Positions 15,035 to 22,447 are shown, numbered from the stretch's first letter. The stretch is DNA of 39,760 nucleotides from Bacteroides sp. (GCF_028690125.1 NZ_JAQVBV010000042.1:1-39760); one strand, 5' to 3'. The notes: generated by a model not told the origin, from the sequence alone. Numbers and translations are program-made.

Positions 15035-15328
15035 ATGAAAATAATCGATTCTGAAAAGCTGGAAGAGTTTATTAAAAAACATGCGGACGCTAGTAATGCT
15101 ATCGAAAAATGGGTAGAAAAGATAGAGGCCGCAAATTGGGAAAATCATAATGAACTGAAAAATGATTTTATTTCAGCCGATTATGTGGGAAATAACCGTT
15201 ATGTATTTAATATCCGTGGGAATAATTATCGAATTGTTGCAGTAGTTGTTTTTTTCGCTGGTAGAATGGTTATCCGTTTTGTAGGTACTCACAAAGATTA
15301 TGATAGAATCGACGCAAAGAATTATTAA
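15035..15328 (+). CDS. higB: HigB-type mRNA interferase toxin
   Basis: The 97-residue protein matches the HigB-2/HigB_toxin fold of the RelE superfamily: a helical N-terminus (EEFIKKHADASNAIEKWVEKI), a core strand NNRYVFNIRGNNYRIVAVVVF (about 52-72) and the terminal VIRFVGTHKDYDRID (about 79-93). The I.F.GTH..YD signature is diagnostic. Such toxins cleave mRNA on the ribosome when the antitoxin is degraded. Toxin-first order is normal for hig systems; the antitoxin ATG follows 13 bases after the toxin stop. The pair has its own promoter of the early class and its own terminator, set between packaging and lysis genes, so it is a moron-type cassette. It may give stability or superinfection exclusion to the lysogen; that is inference. 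Confidence 0.88.
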   Translation: MKIIDSEKLEEFIKKHADASNAIEKWVEKIEAANWENHNELKNDFISADYVGNNRYVFNIRGNNYRIVAVVVFFAGRMVIRFVGTHKDYDRIDAKNY

Positions 15329-15341
15329 AAAGGAGGGTATT

Positions 15342-15725
15342 ATGAAAATTAGTAATGATTCCCAATACAGGGAGTATAAAAAGAAAATGGAAGCTTTAAT
15401 CCAAAAAGGTACAAAGCTTGGGGATCTGGAATTGCTTTCAGAATTTGATAAAGAAGAGTTTATACGCTTGACTGATGCTATTTCAGAATGGGAAGCGGCT
15501 TATCATCCTTTGCCGGGGAAAGTTTCTACGATAATCACTGACGCTATAAAAGAACGTATGATTGCAGGAAATATAAAACAAAAGGAAGCTGCAAAAAAAC
15601 TAGGCGTTTCTGAATCACGTATAAGTGAATTACTATCCGGCAAACGATCACTTAATTTAAACCTGGTAAAGCGCCTACGGGATAATTTCGGGATCCCAGC
15701 GGATTTTATCTTGGATAATATGTAA
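15342..15725 (+). CDS. higA: HigA-type antitoxin, XRE family
   Basis: A 127-residue antitoxin follows the toxin. The start at 15342 is chosen because AGGAGGGTATT precedes that ATG; the earlier ATG at 15300 lies within the toxin gene. Residues about 1-60 are a helical toxin-binding part (YKKKMEALIQKG, EEFIRLTDAISEWEAAYHP). A C-terminal XRE helix-turn-helix follows: IKQKEAAKKLGVSESRISELLSGKRSLNLNLVKRL (about 77-112) with the recognition helix SESRISELLSG. It should neutralise HigB and repress the shared promoter, possibly through the inverted repeat at 14981-15003. A good terminator lies 24 bases after the stop. The order, spacing and domain content fit the family well. Confidence 0.9.
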   Translation: MKISNDSQYREYKKKMEALIQKGTKLGDLELLSEFDKEEFIRLTDAISEWEAAYHPLPGKVSTIITDAIKERMIAGNIKQKEAAKKLGVSESRISELLSGKRSLNLNLVKRLRDNFGIPADFILDNM

Positions 15726-15749
15726 AAAATGAAATAAAATTAAGACGGG

Positions 15750-15779
15750 AAAGCTTTATCTAATTGATAAAGCTTTTTT
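15750..15779 (+). terminator. Rho-independent terminator after the toxin-antitoxin pair
   Basis: AAAGCTTTATC (15750-15760) pairs perfectly with GATAAAGCTTT (15766-15776) around a 5-base loop and runs into T residues to 15779. Confidence 0.9.
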
Positions 15780-15829
15780 ATTTGTGGCTTTTTCCCTACA
15801 TTTACCAGATAATCATAATATAATGTAGT

Positions 15830-16087
15830 ATGAACACACTAAAGCCGAATTTTGCCACAAAAGAAGATAACGGCGTGGATCTTTTGCGTAAATCTTCAAA
15901 GATATTTTTAATAGTCTCACAAATAGCCGGAATTATAGGGGCTTTTGCCGGGATAATGGATTTTGATAGTTCAGGGATAACGGTTATAGCAGTAGCCGTT
16001 TTAATCTTTGTTGCAGGGTATCTAGTACGTGGTTTTGCTTTATGTATTGCTACGATTGCGGAAAATTCCGAAAAGCATAAAGAATAG
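15830..16087 (+). CDS. Two-span small membrane protein, holin candidate
   Basis: This 85-residue protein has a hydrophilic N-terminus (about 1-23) and two hydrophobic segments: IFLIVSQIAGIIGAFAGIM (about 26-44) and ITVIAVAVLIFVAGYLV (about 51-67), then a charged end (SEKHKE). Two spans with short cytoplasmic ends, a small size, and a location just before a spanin-like lipoprotein gene fit a class II holin, which would open the inner membrane at lysis. However, similar two-span proteins are common in Bacteroidales outside lysis loci, so this is only a candidate. The upstream stretch has no promoter of the late class; the TACATTTA at 15797-15804 is one base off the TAnnTTTG box. A terminator follows. 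Confidence 0.6.
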   Translation: MNTLKPNFATKEDNGVDLLRKSSKIFLIVSQIAGIIGAFAGIMDFDSSGITVIAVAVLIFVAGYLVRGFALCIATIAENSEKHKE

Positions 16088-16119
16088 CCAGTTAATCAGA
16101 ATATATCTTTTTATTTATA

Positions 16120-16150
16120 GGGTGCATCGGGAACGGTGTGCCCTTTCTTT
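16120..16150 (+). terminator. Weak rho-independent terminator before the 16204 gene
   Basis: GGGTGCA (16120-16126) pairs with TGTGCCC (16137-16143) with two wobble pairs around a 10-base loop, followed by TTTCTTTT. The late-class promoter begins immediately after it. Confidence 0.6.
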
Positions 16151-16151
16151 T

Positions 16152-16186
16152 GTCCTTTACCTACACATCTTAAAAGCTCATATTTG
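16152..16186 (+). promoter_or_regulatory. Late-class promoter for the lysis/portal block
   Basis: GTCCTTT at 16152-16158, 24 bases, then TTTG at 16183-16186 within CATATTTG. The ATG at 16204 follows 17 bases after the box. Confidence 0.65.
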
Positions 16187-16203
16187 CCTAAAAATAGAGC
16201 AAT

Positions 16204-16491
16204 ATGAATGAAATATTAATTACTACAGTAATCAGTTCTATTTGTACTGGTGGTATTACTTGGCTTTTTACTCTTAAATATACTAGGAAACAGGCCGAAG
16301 CTGATGCGATGCTATCTGTGCAAAACGTATATCAGCAAATAATTGAGGATCTTAAAACGGATCGGGTGGAGTTGAAAGAAAATATCAAGGAACTGGCGCT
16401 AAAGGTGAGTGAGAACGAACGGGAGATTAAAGCAATGAAACCGAATCTTTGCGGGCGAAAGGCGTGTACACAAAGAATACCAATCAATTAA
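16204..16491 (+). CDS. Small membrane-anchored coiled-coil protein, lysis candidate
   Basis: A 95-residue protein with one N-terminal hydrophobic span (ILITTVISSICTGGITWLFTL, about 4-24) and a long heptad-like helix (about 28-78, IIEDLKTDRVELKENIKELALKVSENEREI). A short tail carries two cysteines (CGRKAC). Topology is that of a bitopic membrane protein with a coiled-coil domain, common for holins of the single-span type or for inner-membrane spanin subunits. Its place directly before a lipoprotein with a C-terminal membrane span supports a role in lysis, with the stop 4 bases before the next ATG. I cannot distinguish a holin from an accessory of the spanin. Expression is from the late-class promoter just upstream. 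Confidence 0.6.
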   Translation: MNEILITTVISSICTGGITWLFTLKYTRKQAEADAMLSVQNVYQQIIEDLKTDRVELKENIKELALKVSENEREIKAMKPNLCGRKACTQRIPIN

Positions 16492-16495
16492 TTAT

Positions 16496-17041
16496 ATGAA
16501 AAAATATGCTTTGTATATTGTACTATCGGGAGTCTTCCTTGTTAGTTGTAGTCGCGCAACAATCGATCACCGGAAAACAAATGAAACGGTATTGTCAGAC
16601 AGCGTTAAAACTCGCACAGATACGCGAGAGGAACAGGATAAGCAGCAGGGACATAGTACAGAACGTAATACTAGAACTGATGAGGAAAACCGCGTCGTTA
16701 TTAAATTTGATACGGAAAAGCCAGTTACGAAAGAAACAGGTTTACCACCAATCAAAGAAATCTCTTTTACCGGTTCCACCACTAATCAGGAAAAAGAAGT
16801 TTATACGGAGATCGACACGGAGAAAAATATAAAATCAGTAATAAACGATTCAACAGCAGTAAATCGTAAGACTGATAAGAAGGAAGATATTAAGACGAGC
16901 AAAGAAATTAAGCCTTCGACTAGTTTATGGAAGTCTTTGTTATATATCTGCCTTATTGTTTTCTCCTATTATTTATTTGATGTATTACGGGCACACTGGC
17001 CGAAAATAAAACAGTTATGGCGAAGGGTATTCAAACTATAA
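16496..17041 (+). CDS. Predicted unimolecular spanin (lipoprotein with C-terminal membrane span)
   Basis: The 181-residue protein begins with a type II signal: MKKYALYIVLSGVFLVSC, lipobox LVSC with the lipidated Cys at 18. Residues 19-140 are hydrophilic and low in hydrophobic clusters, as in the periplasm-spanning part. Near the C-terminus a membrane span (SLLYICLIVFSYYLFDVL, about 147-164) is followed by a basic cytoplasmic tail. This N-lipoprotein plus C-span topology is the hallmark of a u-spanin, as in phage T1 gp11, which bridges the outer and inner membranes and fuses them after the endolysin has acted. It overlaps the next gene by 25 bases. The topology is clearly visible; function follows from the known family architecture rather than sequence identity. 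Confidence 0.7.
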   Translation: MKKYALYIVLSGVFLVSCSRATIDHRKTNETVLSDSVKTRTDTREEQDKQQGHSTERNTRTDEENRVVIKFDTEKPVTKETGLPPIKEISFTGSTTNQEKEVYTEIDTEKNIKSVINDSTAVNRKTDKKEDIKTSKEIKPSTSLWKSLLYICLIVFSYYLFDVLRAHWPKIKQLWRRVFKL

Positions 17042-17307
17042 ACTTATATACCGCTATCGAGCAGATGAAGCAAATTTCCGCAGATGGTGACACTTTTTCT
17101 ATAACATTTAGAAAGTACGATCGTCAGCGGAGATCTGGCGGGGATTCGGTTAGGTTGAAATATGCTAGATTACGGCCTAAAACATCGGATGCAGAGATCG
17201 AAAATTCTAGCTATAAATTATTTCTAACTGATACAGAAACAGGCAAACCGCTAAATTGTTGGCAAATACTTGTTACAGAGTTCAACGGGATCAAAATTTA
17301 CGTTTAA
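17017..17307 (+). CDS. Small protein between spanin and portal genes, function unknown
   Basis: A 96-residue protein starts inside the last codons of the spanin gene (25-base overlap) and ends one base before the portal ATG. It looks beta-rich with a basic centre: DTFSITFRKYDRQRRSGGDSVRLKYARLRPKT (about 25-56), then strands SYKLFLTDTETGKPLNCWQILVTEFNGIKIYV. Tight coupling on both sides shows it belongs to the same late message. No signature is seen; a small head-tail joining component is possible from position. I do not recognise its family. Confidence 0.65.
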   Translation: MAKGIQTINLYTAIEQMKQISADGDTFSITFRKYDRQRRSGGDSVRLKYARLRPKTSDAEIENSSYKLFLTDTETGKPLNCWQILVTEFNGIKIYV

Positions 17308-17308
17308 T

Positions 17309-18661
17309 ATGGAAATCAGAAGAACAGGCAATTTCGGATTTATAGATACAGGGGAAGGACAATTAATTTCCTTTGCCATGGGGAAGGGCTGGGCGCCTTC
17401 TTCTATTAATTTTAGTAGGCCGGATAGTTGGCAGACTAAGAAAATAAGAGTTAATGGAATTGATATCGTGCCGATGGGTGCTAATAACGACTTACCAGGA
17501 GACGTACAGCGTTTACTAGATAATTTCTATGGTGGGGAAGGTATCATGGGGAAAATACAGGGTCTACAATGGGGAGAAGGGCCGCGTTTTTTTGAAGATG
17601 CCATCGACGAAGGAAATAATAAGTTTTATCGGAAATGGATACTAGATGATAAGATCCAGGAAGATTTAGAGCGCTGGGATCATCGCGAGTTTATGTTACG
17701 ATCCTTAGTTGATCTTATCCACATGCAAGGGTTTTGGACTAAGTTTATTAGAAACCGGGGGCCGCGTATTGGTGCGGCAGGTAAATTTCTAAAATTGGAA
17801 CATATACCTTATAAAAAATGCCGTTTTGAGTATCCAGACGATAACCACGACTTCCCGCAAAATGTATATGTAGGTGATTGGCCGTTTCCGGATCCTACTA
17901 AATTGGCTAAATATCCGGTTTTTAATCCGGCGGATCCCTTTAGATATCCGGTATCAGTTGGATATTTCAATATCTATTCTTTTTGTAAGGACTTTATTAG
18001 TACGCCGCGTTTCCTCGGTGCTTTCCCTTGGCTAGAACTAGCAGGGACGATTGCCCCTCTATTAGCGGCTTATAATGCCAATTCGTCGGCCCTAAGCTTG
18101 CATATAGAGAGTCCGCAGGGATATTGGGATGCAGCGGAAGAACGAATAAAAGACATTTGCAAGCGTAAAGGTATTGCTTATTCCGCTAAAATGCTGGAAG
18201 ACTTCAAAGATGAAGCAATGGAGAAATATGCAGCAGGTGTTACCGGACGCCAGAATGTCGGTAAATATATGCACACGACTAAATTTTGGAACGCGGAAGC
18301 CAATAATTTTGAGGGATGGACGATCACGCCTATCGATAAAAAGATAAAAGATTATATCGAGAGCCAGATAAAAATAGCTAATAAGGCGGACGCCGCGGCA
18401 ACTTCTGGTTTCGGGCTGGATCCGGTTTTATCAAACCTTATCATGGAAAATAAGTTATCTAGCGGATCCGAGAAACTTTATTCTATAAAGGTTTATAATG
18501 CCAGCGAAACGGCCATACCCGATATGATACTTTGTAAACCACTGATGCACTACATACGTGCGAACTTTCCAGGAAGTAAGACGCAAATAGGACTTTATAG
18601 AAGTATTGTCAATGCAGAAGAGAACGTTTCACCAAGTAGCAGAGTAAAAGAAAATGCGTAA
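17309..18661 (+). CDS. Portal protein
   Basis: A 450-residue protein read from the ATG at 17309 (an upstream TTG at 17270 lies inside the previous gene). The portal is a dodecameric ring at one capsid vertex through which the terminase pumps DNA. Evidence: length, location after the terminase block, and portal-like segments such as PGDVQRLLDNFYGGEGIMGK near 55, LRSLVDLIHMQGFWTKFIRNRG near 130-151, SFCKDFISTPRFLGAFPWLE near 225-245, and the helix AAYNANSSALSLHIESPQ typical of the clip or stem. The C-terminal part (PDMILCKPLMHYIRANFPGS) is helical. It overlaps the next gene by 8 bases. No strict motif exists for portals, so the call depends on context plus resemblance to Bacteroidales phage portals from memory. 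Confidence 0.75.
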   Translation: MEIRRTGNFGFIDTGEGQLISFAMGKGWAPSSINFSRPDSWQTKKIRVNGIDIVPMGANNDLPGDVQRLLDNFYGGEGIMGKIQGLQWGEGPRFFEDAIDEGNNKFYRKWILDDKIQEDLERWDHREFMLRSLVDLIHMQGFWTKFIRNRGPRIGAAGKFLKLEHIPYKKCRFEYPDDNHDFPQNVYVGDWPFPDPTKLAKYPVFNPADPFRYPVSVGYFNIYSFCKDFISTPRFLGAFPWLELAGTIAPLLAAYNANSSALSLHIESPQGYWDAAEERIKDICKRKGIAYSAKMLEDFKDEAMEKYAAGVTGRQNVGKYMHTTKFWNAEANNFEGWTITPIDKKIKDYIESQIKIANKADAAATSGFGLDPVLSNLIMENKLSSGSEKLYSIKVYNASETAIPDMILCKPLMHYIRANFPGSKTQIGLYRSIVNAEENVSPSSRVKENA

Positions 18662-19343
18662 GCTTTTTGCGTCAGACATACTCAAAGAATCGGAATTACC
18701 TTTGCATATCGATTCAGGGCCGGAAGAAACTACGGAAGCAGCAGAACAGCCAGGTAAACATGTGCAATGTAAAAGGATGAAAGGTCGTCATTTTGATAAA
18801 CGTGTAAAAAGCGAACTTGCATTAGAAAAGGAATTGCCCTGGCATTTTGAACCGGGATGCTCCTATCATTGTATCAGCTTTGGGGATGTGGATAGCTTAA
18901 CTTATTTACGGGCCATAGTCAAACAGCAGAAGATCGAATATTGTCTGATTTCTACCTGGTGTATGGCTATCACTGATGCAAAGGAAATTGAAAATTGGAT
19001 TGAGAAAGGATATATCGGGAGAATTGATTTTTATGTGGGTGAGATCTTCCAGGGAAGTTATTCTGGTGTTTATTCCTATTTAAAGGATGTAGCAAAAAGA
19101 AATAATGGTCGGATCTGCATATTCAAAAATCATAGTAAAGTAATGGCCGGTTTTGGGGAGCATTTCGATTTTGTTATCGAAAGTTCAGCAAATATCAATA
19201 CAAATCCTAGATGTGAACAGGCTACAATAACGATCGATACCGGACTATCCTGTTTTTATAAGGACTTTTTCGATGAAGTTAATAGCTTTAACGAAGACTT
19301 TGAAGGATGGAGTAAGTATGAATTTAACCAGAATAAGAAGTGA
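18654..19343 (+). CDS. Phospholipase D-like protein with a single HxK motif
   Basis: This 229-residue protein follows the portal gene with an 8-base overlap. After a charged N-terminus (about 1-60), it shows a PLD-like pattern: SYHCISFGDVDSLTYLRAIV, then strand/helix pairs, then NHSKVMAGFGEHFDFVIESSANINTN (about 159-184). The HSKV and ESSANI parts match the HxK...(G/S)S.N layout of one half of a PLD active site, with an acidic residue following. One copy suggests a dimer sharing a site, as in the Nuc endonuclease type. Such proteins act on phosphodiester bonds. Position inside the head assembly block is odd for a nuclease or lipase. Whether it is active is unknown; the aspartate position is not canonical. 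The next gene starts in its stop codon (TGATG). Confidence 0.65.
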   Translation: MRKLFASDILKESELPLHIDSGPEETTEAAEQPGKHVQCKRMKGRHFDKRVKSELALEKELPWHFEPGCSYHCISFGDVDSLTYLRAIVKQQKIEYCLISTWCMAITDAKEIENWIEKGYIGRIDFYVGEIFQGSYSGVYSYLKDVAKRNNGRICIFKNHSKVMAGFGEHFDFVIESSANINTNPRCEQATITIDTGLSCFYKDFFDEVNSFNEDFEGWSKYEFNQNKK

Positions 19344-20290
19344 TGAGAACAATCTTTGATAAAAACAACAATGGTACGTCGGAACTCATTGAAGTGCTAG
19401 GGATGATTGATGCTGCAACTGATTTCTCTAAGTGGAAACCTTACATACCATTAAGTGTAAGACGTTTAACGGCTATCGTAGGGCCGGAAGTTTACGACAA
19501 AGTAGTAGAATTTTATCATTCTACGGAACCAGATCCAAAAACAGAAGAAAAATATAAAACTCTTCTTCTGAAGATGCAACAGTCCGTAGCTTTATTTACC
19601 TGGATCAAGATTATACCTACGCTGGACGCCCAACACGGGAACACTGGCCGGCAAAAGCGATTAGGTGAACATGAAAAGGGACTTACTGCAATACAGGAAT
19701 ATAAAGACGAAACAAACATCCTTAATCTGGCTTATGAATCGATAGACGCTTTGATCGCTTATTTAGATAAAGAGAACTTCGATTTCTGGTTGAAGTCAGA
19801 GAAGAAAAGAGCTATAAATCAGCTTTTAATAAGAAGTAAAGAAAAATTCGATATTTATTATATGATTGGAAGTCATCGTCTTTTCTTAACTCTTACGCCG
19901 ATTATCCGGGAAATGCAGGATCGTTATATTATTCCAATCATCACGCGGAAACGGTACGAACAGTTACTTTCAGAGAATGAACTAGGAGAAGACTTTAACG
20001 ATGCGGTGTGCAGACCTTTAGCACTTCTAACGATGCAAAAGGCAGTTGAACGTTTGCCTGTTGAAGTTCTTCCAGATGGGGTAGTTCAGGTACAACAGGC
20101 CGGAACTGTTAAAGAAAAGATTAAGGCCGAAGCCGAAGCCAGGAAAGCAGTATCTAAAAGCCTGGGGGATGATGCGGAAAAAGATCTTATAGCATTACAA
20201 GATTTTATCGCTACTATTGAAGCCGAACCGGATGAACCGGATTTATATTTACCTAAAGCAACTATACAATCTAAAGGTATAACGTTTTAG
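19343..20290 (+). CDS. Conserved phage head/tail connector-type protein (unknown)
   Basis: A 315-residue, mainly helical protein whose ATG shares a base with the previous stop codon (the GTG at 19340 is ignored). Segments such as KWKPYIPLSVRRLTAIVGPEVYDKVVEFYH near 32-61, LLKMQQSVALFTWIKIIPTLDA and KKRAINQLLIRSKEKFDIYYMIGSHRLFL recall a family found near portals in Bacteroidales phages (I believe DUF6712, from memory). A linker-like C-terminus with alternating E and P (EAEPDEPDLYLPKAT) ends the protein. No enzymatic motif is seen. Its place between portal/PLD-like genes and the lysozyme suggests an adaptor or completion protein of the neck. Confidence 0.65.
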   Translation: MRTIFDKNNNGTSELIEVLGMIDAATDFSKWKPYIPLSVRRLTAIVGPEVYDKVVEFYHSTEPDPKTEEKYKTLLLKMQQSVALFTWIKIIPTLDAQHGNTGRQKRLGEHEKGLTAIQEYKDETNILNLAYESIDALIAYLDKENFDFWLKSEKKRAINQLLIRSKEKFDIYYMIGSHRLFLTLTPIIREMQDRYIIPIITRKRYEQLLSENELGEDFNDAVCRPLALLTMQKAVERLPVEVLPDGVVQVQQAGTVKEKIKAEAEARKAVSKSLGDDAEKDLIALQDFIATIEAEPDEPDLYLPKATIQSKGITF

Positions 20291-20291
20291 T

Positions 20292-21086
20292 ATGCAGGAA
20301 TTTACGTATAATAATAGAACAAGGAAAATCCCGGAAGATCTGGAAGAACTTTCGCCGGAACAATATTATCGATATTTAGAACTTGTGATAATGATGAATA
20401 CCGGTAATATTTCACCTTTTGAAATGAAATGCAAGCTTATTTCTTTACTCTTAAATATGAAGTATAACTTTGTAATATGCAGGGAATCAGTTGTTAGAGA
20501 AATAAATGCCCAGCTGGGCAAAATGGATTGTTTTTTTGACATAAAAGAGGAAGGGGATAATGTAATTTATGATCCACATATTAAGACGGGCCGTAATTTG
20601 CTACCATTATATAAAGGCTGGATAGGGCCAGAAGATATGCTTAATGATATTACATACGGGCAATTTGTACAATGCCTAAATCTGGTTAGGGCAATGGGAG
20701 TAACCAGAAGGGATAAGGATAACGGGCAAGCAGATTATTTAATGTCTGAATTTGGTAGGATACTTTATAAGAACGAAGATTCCAAAGCCGGGGAAATACC
20801 GCCGCTAGTATGCTTTCACTCTTATATTTTCTTTTGTGCAGTATGGGAGTTGATTTGCACCGTTCCTATCCCAATAAATGGCGAGGAAATCAATTTTTCT
20901 ATTTTATTTCAGGAACAAGGGGAAAAAAGGATTGATGATAAAACGGGATGGATAGGGATCTCTTTTGAAATCGCGTCTTCTGGCGTTTTTGGCAATGTAA
21001 AACAGATTAATGAAACCCCCTTTTGGGACATCTTACTATATCTATATAAATGTCGTTTTGAATCTTTACACAATAAAAAACAGTAG
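20292..21086 (+). CDS. Putative neck or structural protein, function unknown
   Basis: A 264-residue protein one base after the previous gene. It is mixed alpha/beta with a helical first half (ELSPEQYYRYLELVIMMN, about 18-35; MKCKLISLLLNMKYNF) and a second half with hydrophobic helices (CFHSYIFFCAVWELICTVPIP, about 176-196). The hydrophobic run is long, but flanking residues suggest a buried helix rather than a membrane span. Nothing here identifies a family. It is translated in series with the connector-type gene before it and the lysozyme after it (gap of 3 bases), so it is most likely made late and used in virion assembly. Role unassigned. Confidence 0.6.
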   Translation: MQEFTYNNRTRKIPEDLEELSPEQYYRYLELVIMMNTGNISPFEMKCKLISLLLNMKYNFVICRESVVREINAQLGKMDCFFDIKEEGDNVIYDPHIKTGRNLLPLYKGWIGPEDMLNDITYGQFVQCLNLVRAMGVTRRDKDNGQADYLMSEFGRILYKNEDSKAGEIPPLVCFHSYIFFCAVWELICTVPIPINGEEINFSILFQEQGEKRIDDKTGWIGISFEIASSGVFGNVKQINETPFWDILLYLYKCRFESLHNKKQ

Positions 21087-21089
21087 ATT

Positions 21090-21515
21090 ATGAAAACAAG
21101 TGATGCAGCAAAACAGGCCATAGGAACTTTTGAAGGCTTGGAGTTGAAAGCATATCGGTGTCCTAGTGGAGTCCTAACAATTGGGTACGGTCATACTAAA
21201 GGGGTGTATGAAGGTATGCAGATAAACAAAGAACAGGCGTTAATCTTGCTTGCTTCGGATTTGGCGGATGTTGAAAGGAATCTTAATACTCGTTTCCCTT
21301 CAATTAGTCAGAACAAATTTGATGCGATGATAAGTCTTTCATTTAATATCGGGATCCAAGCATTTAATACATCCACTTTGTATCGTAAAGCAAAAGTAAA
21401 CCTAAACGATCCGAGTATTCGTGTAGAGTTTATGAAATGGGTACACAGCAAAGGGAAGGTACTTCCTGGGCTGGTAGAGCGTAGAACATGGGAAGCAAAC
21501 CTTTATTTTTCTTAG
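21090..21515 (+). CDS. Endolysin: GH24 lysozyme (T4/P1 type) with Cys in place of the catalytic Asp
   Basis: The 141-residue muramidase cuts peptidoglycan at lysis. The active-site block TFEGLELKAYRCPSGVLTIG (about 13-32) and YGHT give Glu15 as the acid, Thr30 as the conserved Thr, and Cys24 where T4 lysozyme has Asp20 (spacing 9 and 6, as in E11-D20-T26). Cys in this place is known in other GH24 lysozymes such as P1 Lyz and is compatible with activity. LSFNIGIQAFNTSTLYRKAK and PGLVERRTWEANLYFS are the usual later motifs. There is no signal peptide, so release depends on a holin. It lies about 4 kb from the spanin-like gene, separated by portal and connector genes, an uncommon arrangement. 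Confidence 0.88.
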   Translation: MKTSDAAKQAIGTFEGLELKAYRCPSGVLTIGYGHTKGVYEGMQINKEQALILLASDLADVERNLNTRFPSISQNKFDAMISLSFNIGIQAFNTSTLYRKAKVNLNDPSIRVEFMKWVHSKGKVLPGLVERRTWEANLYFS

Positions 21516-21517
21516 CC

Positions 21518-21961
21518 ATGGTAGATTTACAAGAGTATGAAAATTATTGGAACGGGATTCGGAATCGGATCCCGGAAATAAAAAAAGTAATTCCGGCTAC
21601 TTTTGAACCGGATATGGGGAATGTAGTACAGGGACTTAAGCCGGAAGAACTTCCAGTACTGTTTTTCATTATTCCTAATGCACAAGGGAAAAGTAAAGAC
21701 ATCGATAATATATCGGAAGCGAATCTTTGTGTTATTCTGATAATGGATAAGACGGATCCGCAAAGGAAGAAAGCTTATCAGGTGCAAAAGGAAACACAAC
21801 CTATCGCAGAAAAGATAAAAAAACGTATCCTGGAAGATAAAGCCATAGGGTGCCATCTATTTAAAAATCTGGATTTATCCAGTTTATCGACAATTCCAGA
21901 AGCTAGTTTTTATTCGATTTTTGCAGGGTGGAGCATAGCTTTTCAATTTGATACGGAATGA
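21518..21961 (+). CDS. Putative tail completion or connector protein
   Basis: This 147-residue protein is read from the ATG at 21518; the frame extends upstream to 21488 but that part overlaps the lysozyme gene and has no ribosome site. It appears alpha/beta: YENYWNGIRNRIPEIKKVIP, PVLFFIIPNAQGKS, NLCVILIMDKTDPQRKKAYQ and SFYSIFAGWSIAFQFDTE. The last strand is aromatic-rich. Position just before the tape measure region and size fit head-tail joining or tail terminator proteins, which are small and alpha/beta. It overlaps the next gene by 4 bases (ATGA). No family recognised. Confidence 0.6.
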   Translation: MVDLQEYENYWNGIRNRIPEIKKVIPATFEPDMGNVVQGLKPEELPVLFFIIPNAQGKSKDIDNISEANLCVILIMDKTDPQRKKAYQVQKETQPIAEKIKKRILEDKAIGCHLFKNLDLSSLSTIPEASFYSIFAGWSIAFQFDTE

Positions 21962-22365
21962 ATGAGGAAGATCTAATTAAACAGGAATTTATACGGGAAA
22001 ATATCGAGAGAGACTTCCGGGCTATTTTTGAAGCACAACGTTTGATCGCTTTAGAAAGGATATATAGTCGTGCCAGCTATTCCCAAACAGGGCAAAACCT
22101 ATCACAAAGAAGATCTGGCGAATTATTGAGGGCTTTACAGAATCCACGTTATAGTATGGAGCTTTCCGGCACTGGTGTTATTGCAACTTCTAATATTCCG
22201 CTTTATATTCGTTTCCTGGATATGAAAGAACACGGGAACTATGCCATCTATAACCGGCAAATATGGGGTATCCTTTATAACAACACTCTTATGAATATAC
22301 GTGACGGGTACGGGAAAGAAGTACGCGACCGTATTTTTGCCCAACTACAAGGGGCTTTCCCATAG
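21958..22365 (+). CDS. Small helical phage protein upstream of the tape measure, unknown
   Basis: A 135-residue protein starts in the ATGA overlap with the gene before it. It has a charged, helical N-terminus (EEDLIKQEFIRENIERDFRAIFEAQRLIALERIY, about 3-36), a centre rich in polar residues and Ser/Gly, and a helix near the end (NIRDGYGKEVRDRIFAQLQG). Proteins at this position in other phages are tail-assembly or neck components, but no motif confirms this. A terminator directly after it ends the head-neck transcript before the tape measure gene, which has its own late promoter. Function unassigned. Confidence 0.6.
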   Translation: MNEEDLIKQEFIRENIERDFRAIFEAQRLIALERIYSRASYSQTGQNLSQRRSGELLRALQNPRYSMELSGTGVIATSNIPLYIRFLDMKEHGNYAIYNRQIWGILYNNTLMNIRDGYGKEVRDRIFAQLQGAFP

Positions 22366-22371
22366 TATTTT

Positions 22372-22393
22372 AAAGGCCAAATGGCCTTTTTTT
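22372..22393 (+). terminator. Rho-independent terminator before the tape measure gene
   Basis: AAAGGCC (22372-22378) and GGCCTTT (22383-22389) form a perfect stem with a 4-base loop and a run of seven T to 22393. Confidence 0.9.
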
Positions 22394-22395
22394 GT

Positions 22396-22430
22396 GTCCT
22401 TTATCTTCGTAATTTGGCTGTTTACCTTTG
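22396..22430 (+). promoter_or_regulatory. Late-class promoter for the tail block
   Basis: GTCCTTT at 22396-22402, 24 bases, then the perfect -7 octamer TACCTTTG at 22423-22430. The ATG at 22448 follows 17 bases on. This is the best match of the five late promoters to the Bacteroides -7 consensus. Confidence 0.75.
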
Positions 22431-22447
22431 CTTTAAAATATAAGATC

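Noticed and set aside
15300..15341. Earlier start for the antitoxin
   Set aside because: It lies within the toxin gene and lacks a ribosome site; AGGAGG precedes the ATG at 15342.
16029..16211. 60-codon ORF overlapping the two-span membrane protein gene
   Set aside because: It crosses a terminator and the late-class promoter; the other frame is better supported.
17270..17308. TTG start for the portal gene
   Set aside because: It lies within the preceding gene, whose stop is followed after one base by a good ATG.
22301..22447. Upstream extension of the tape measure frame
   Set aside because: It overlaps the previous gene and crosses a perfect terminator and a late-class promoter.
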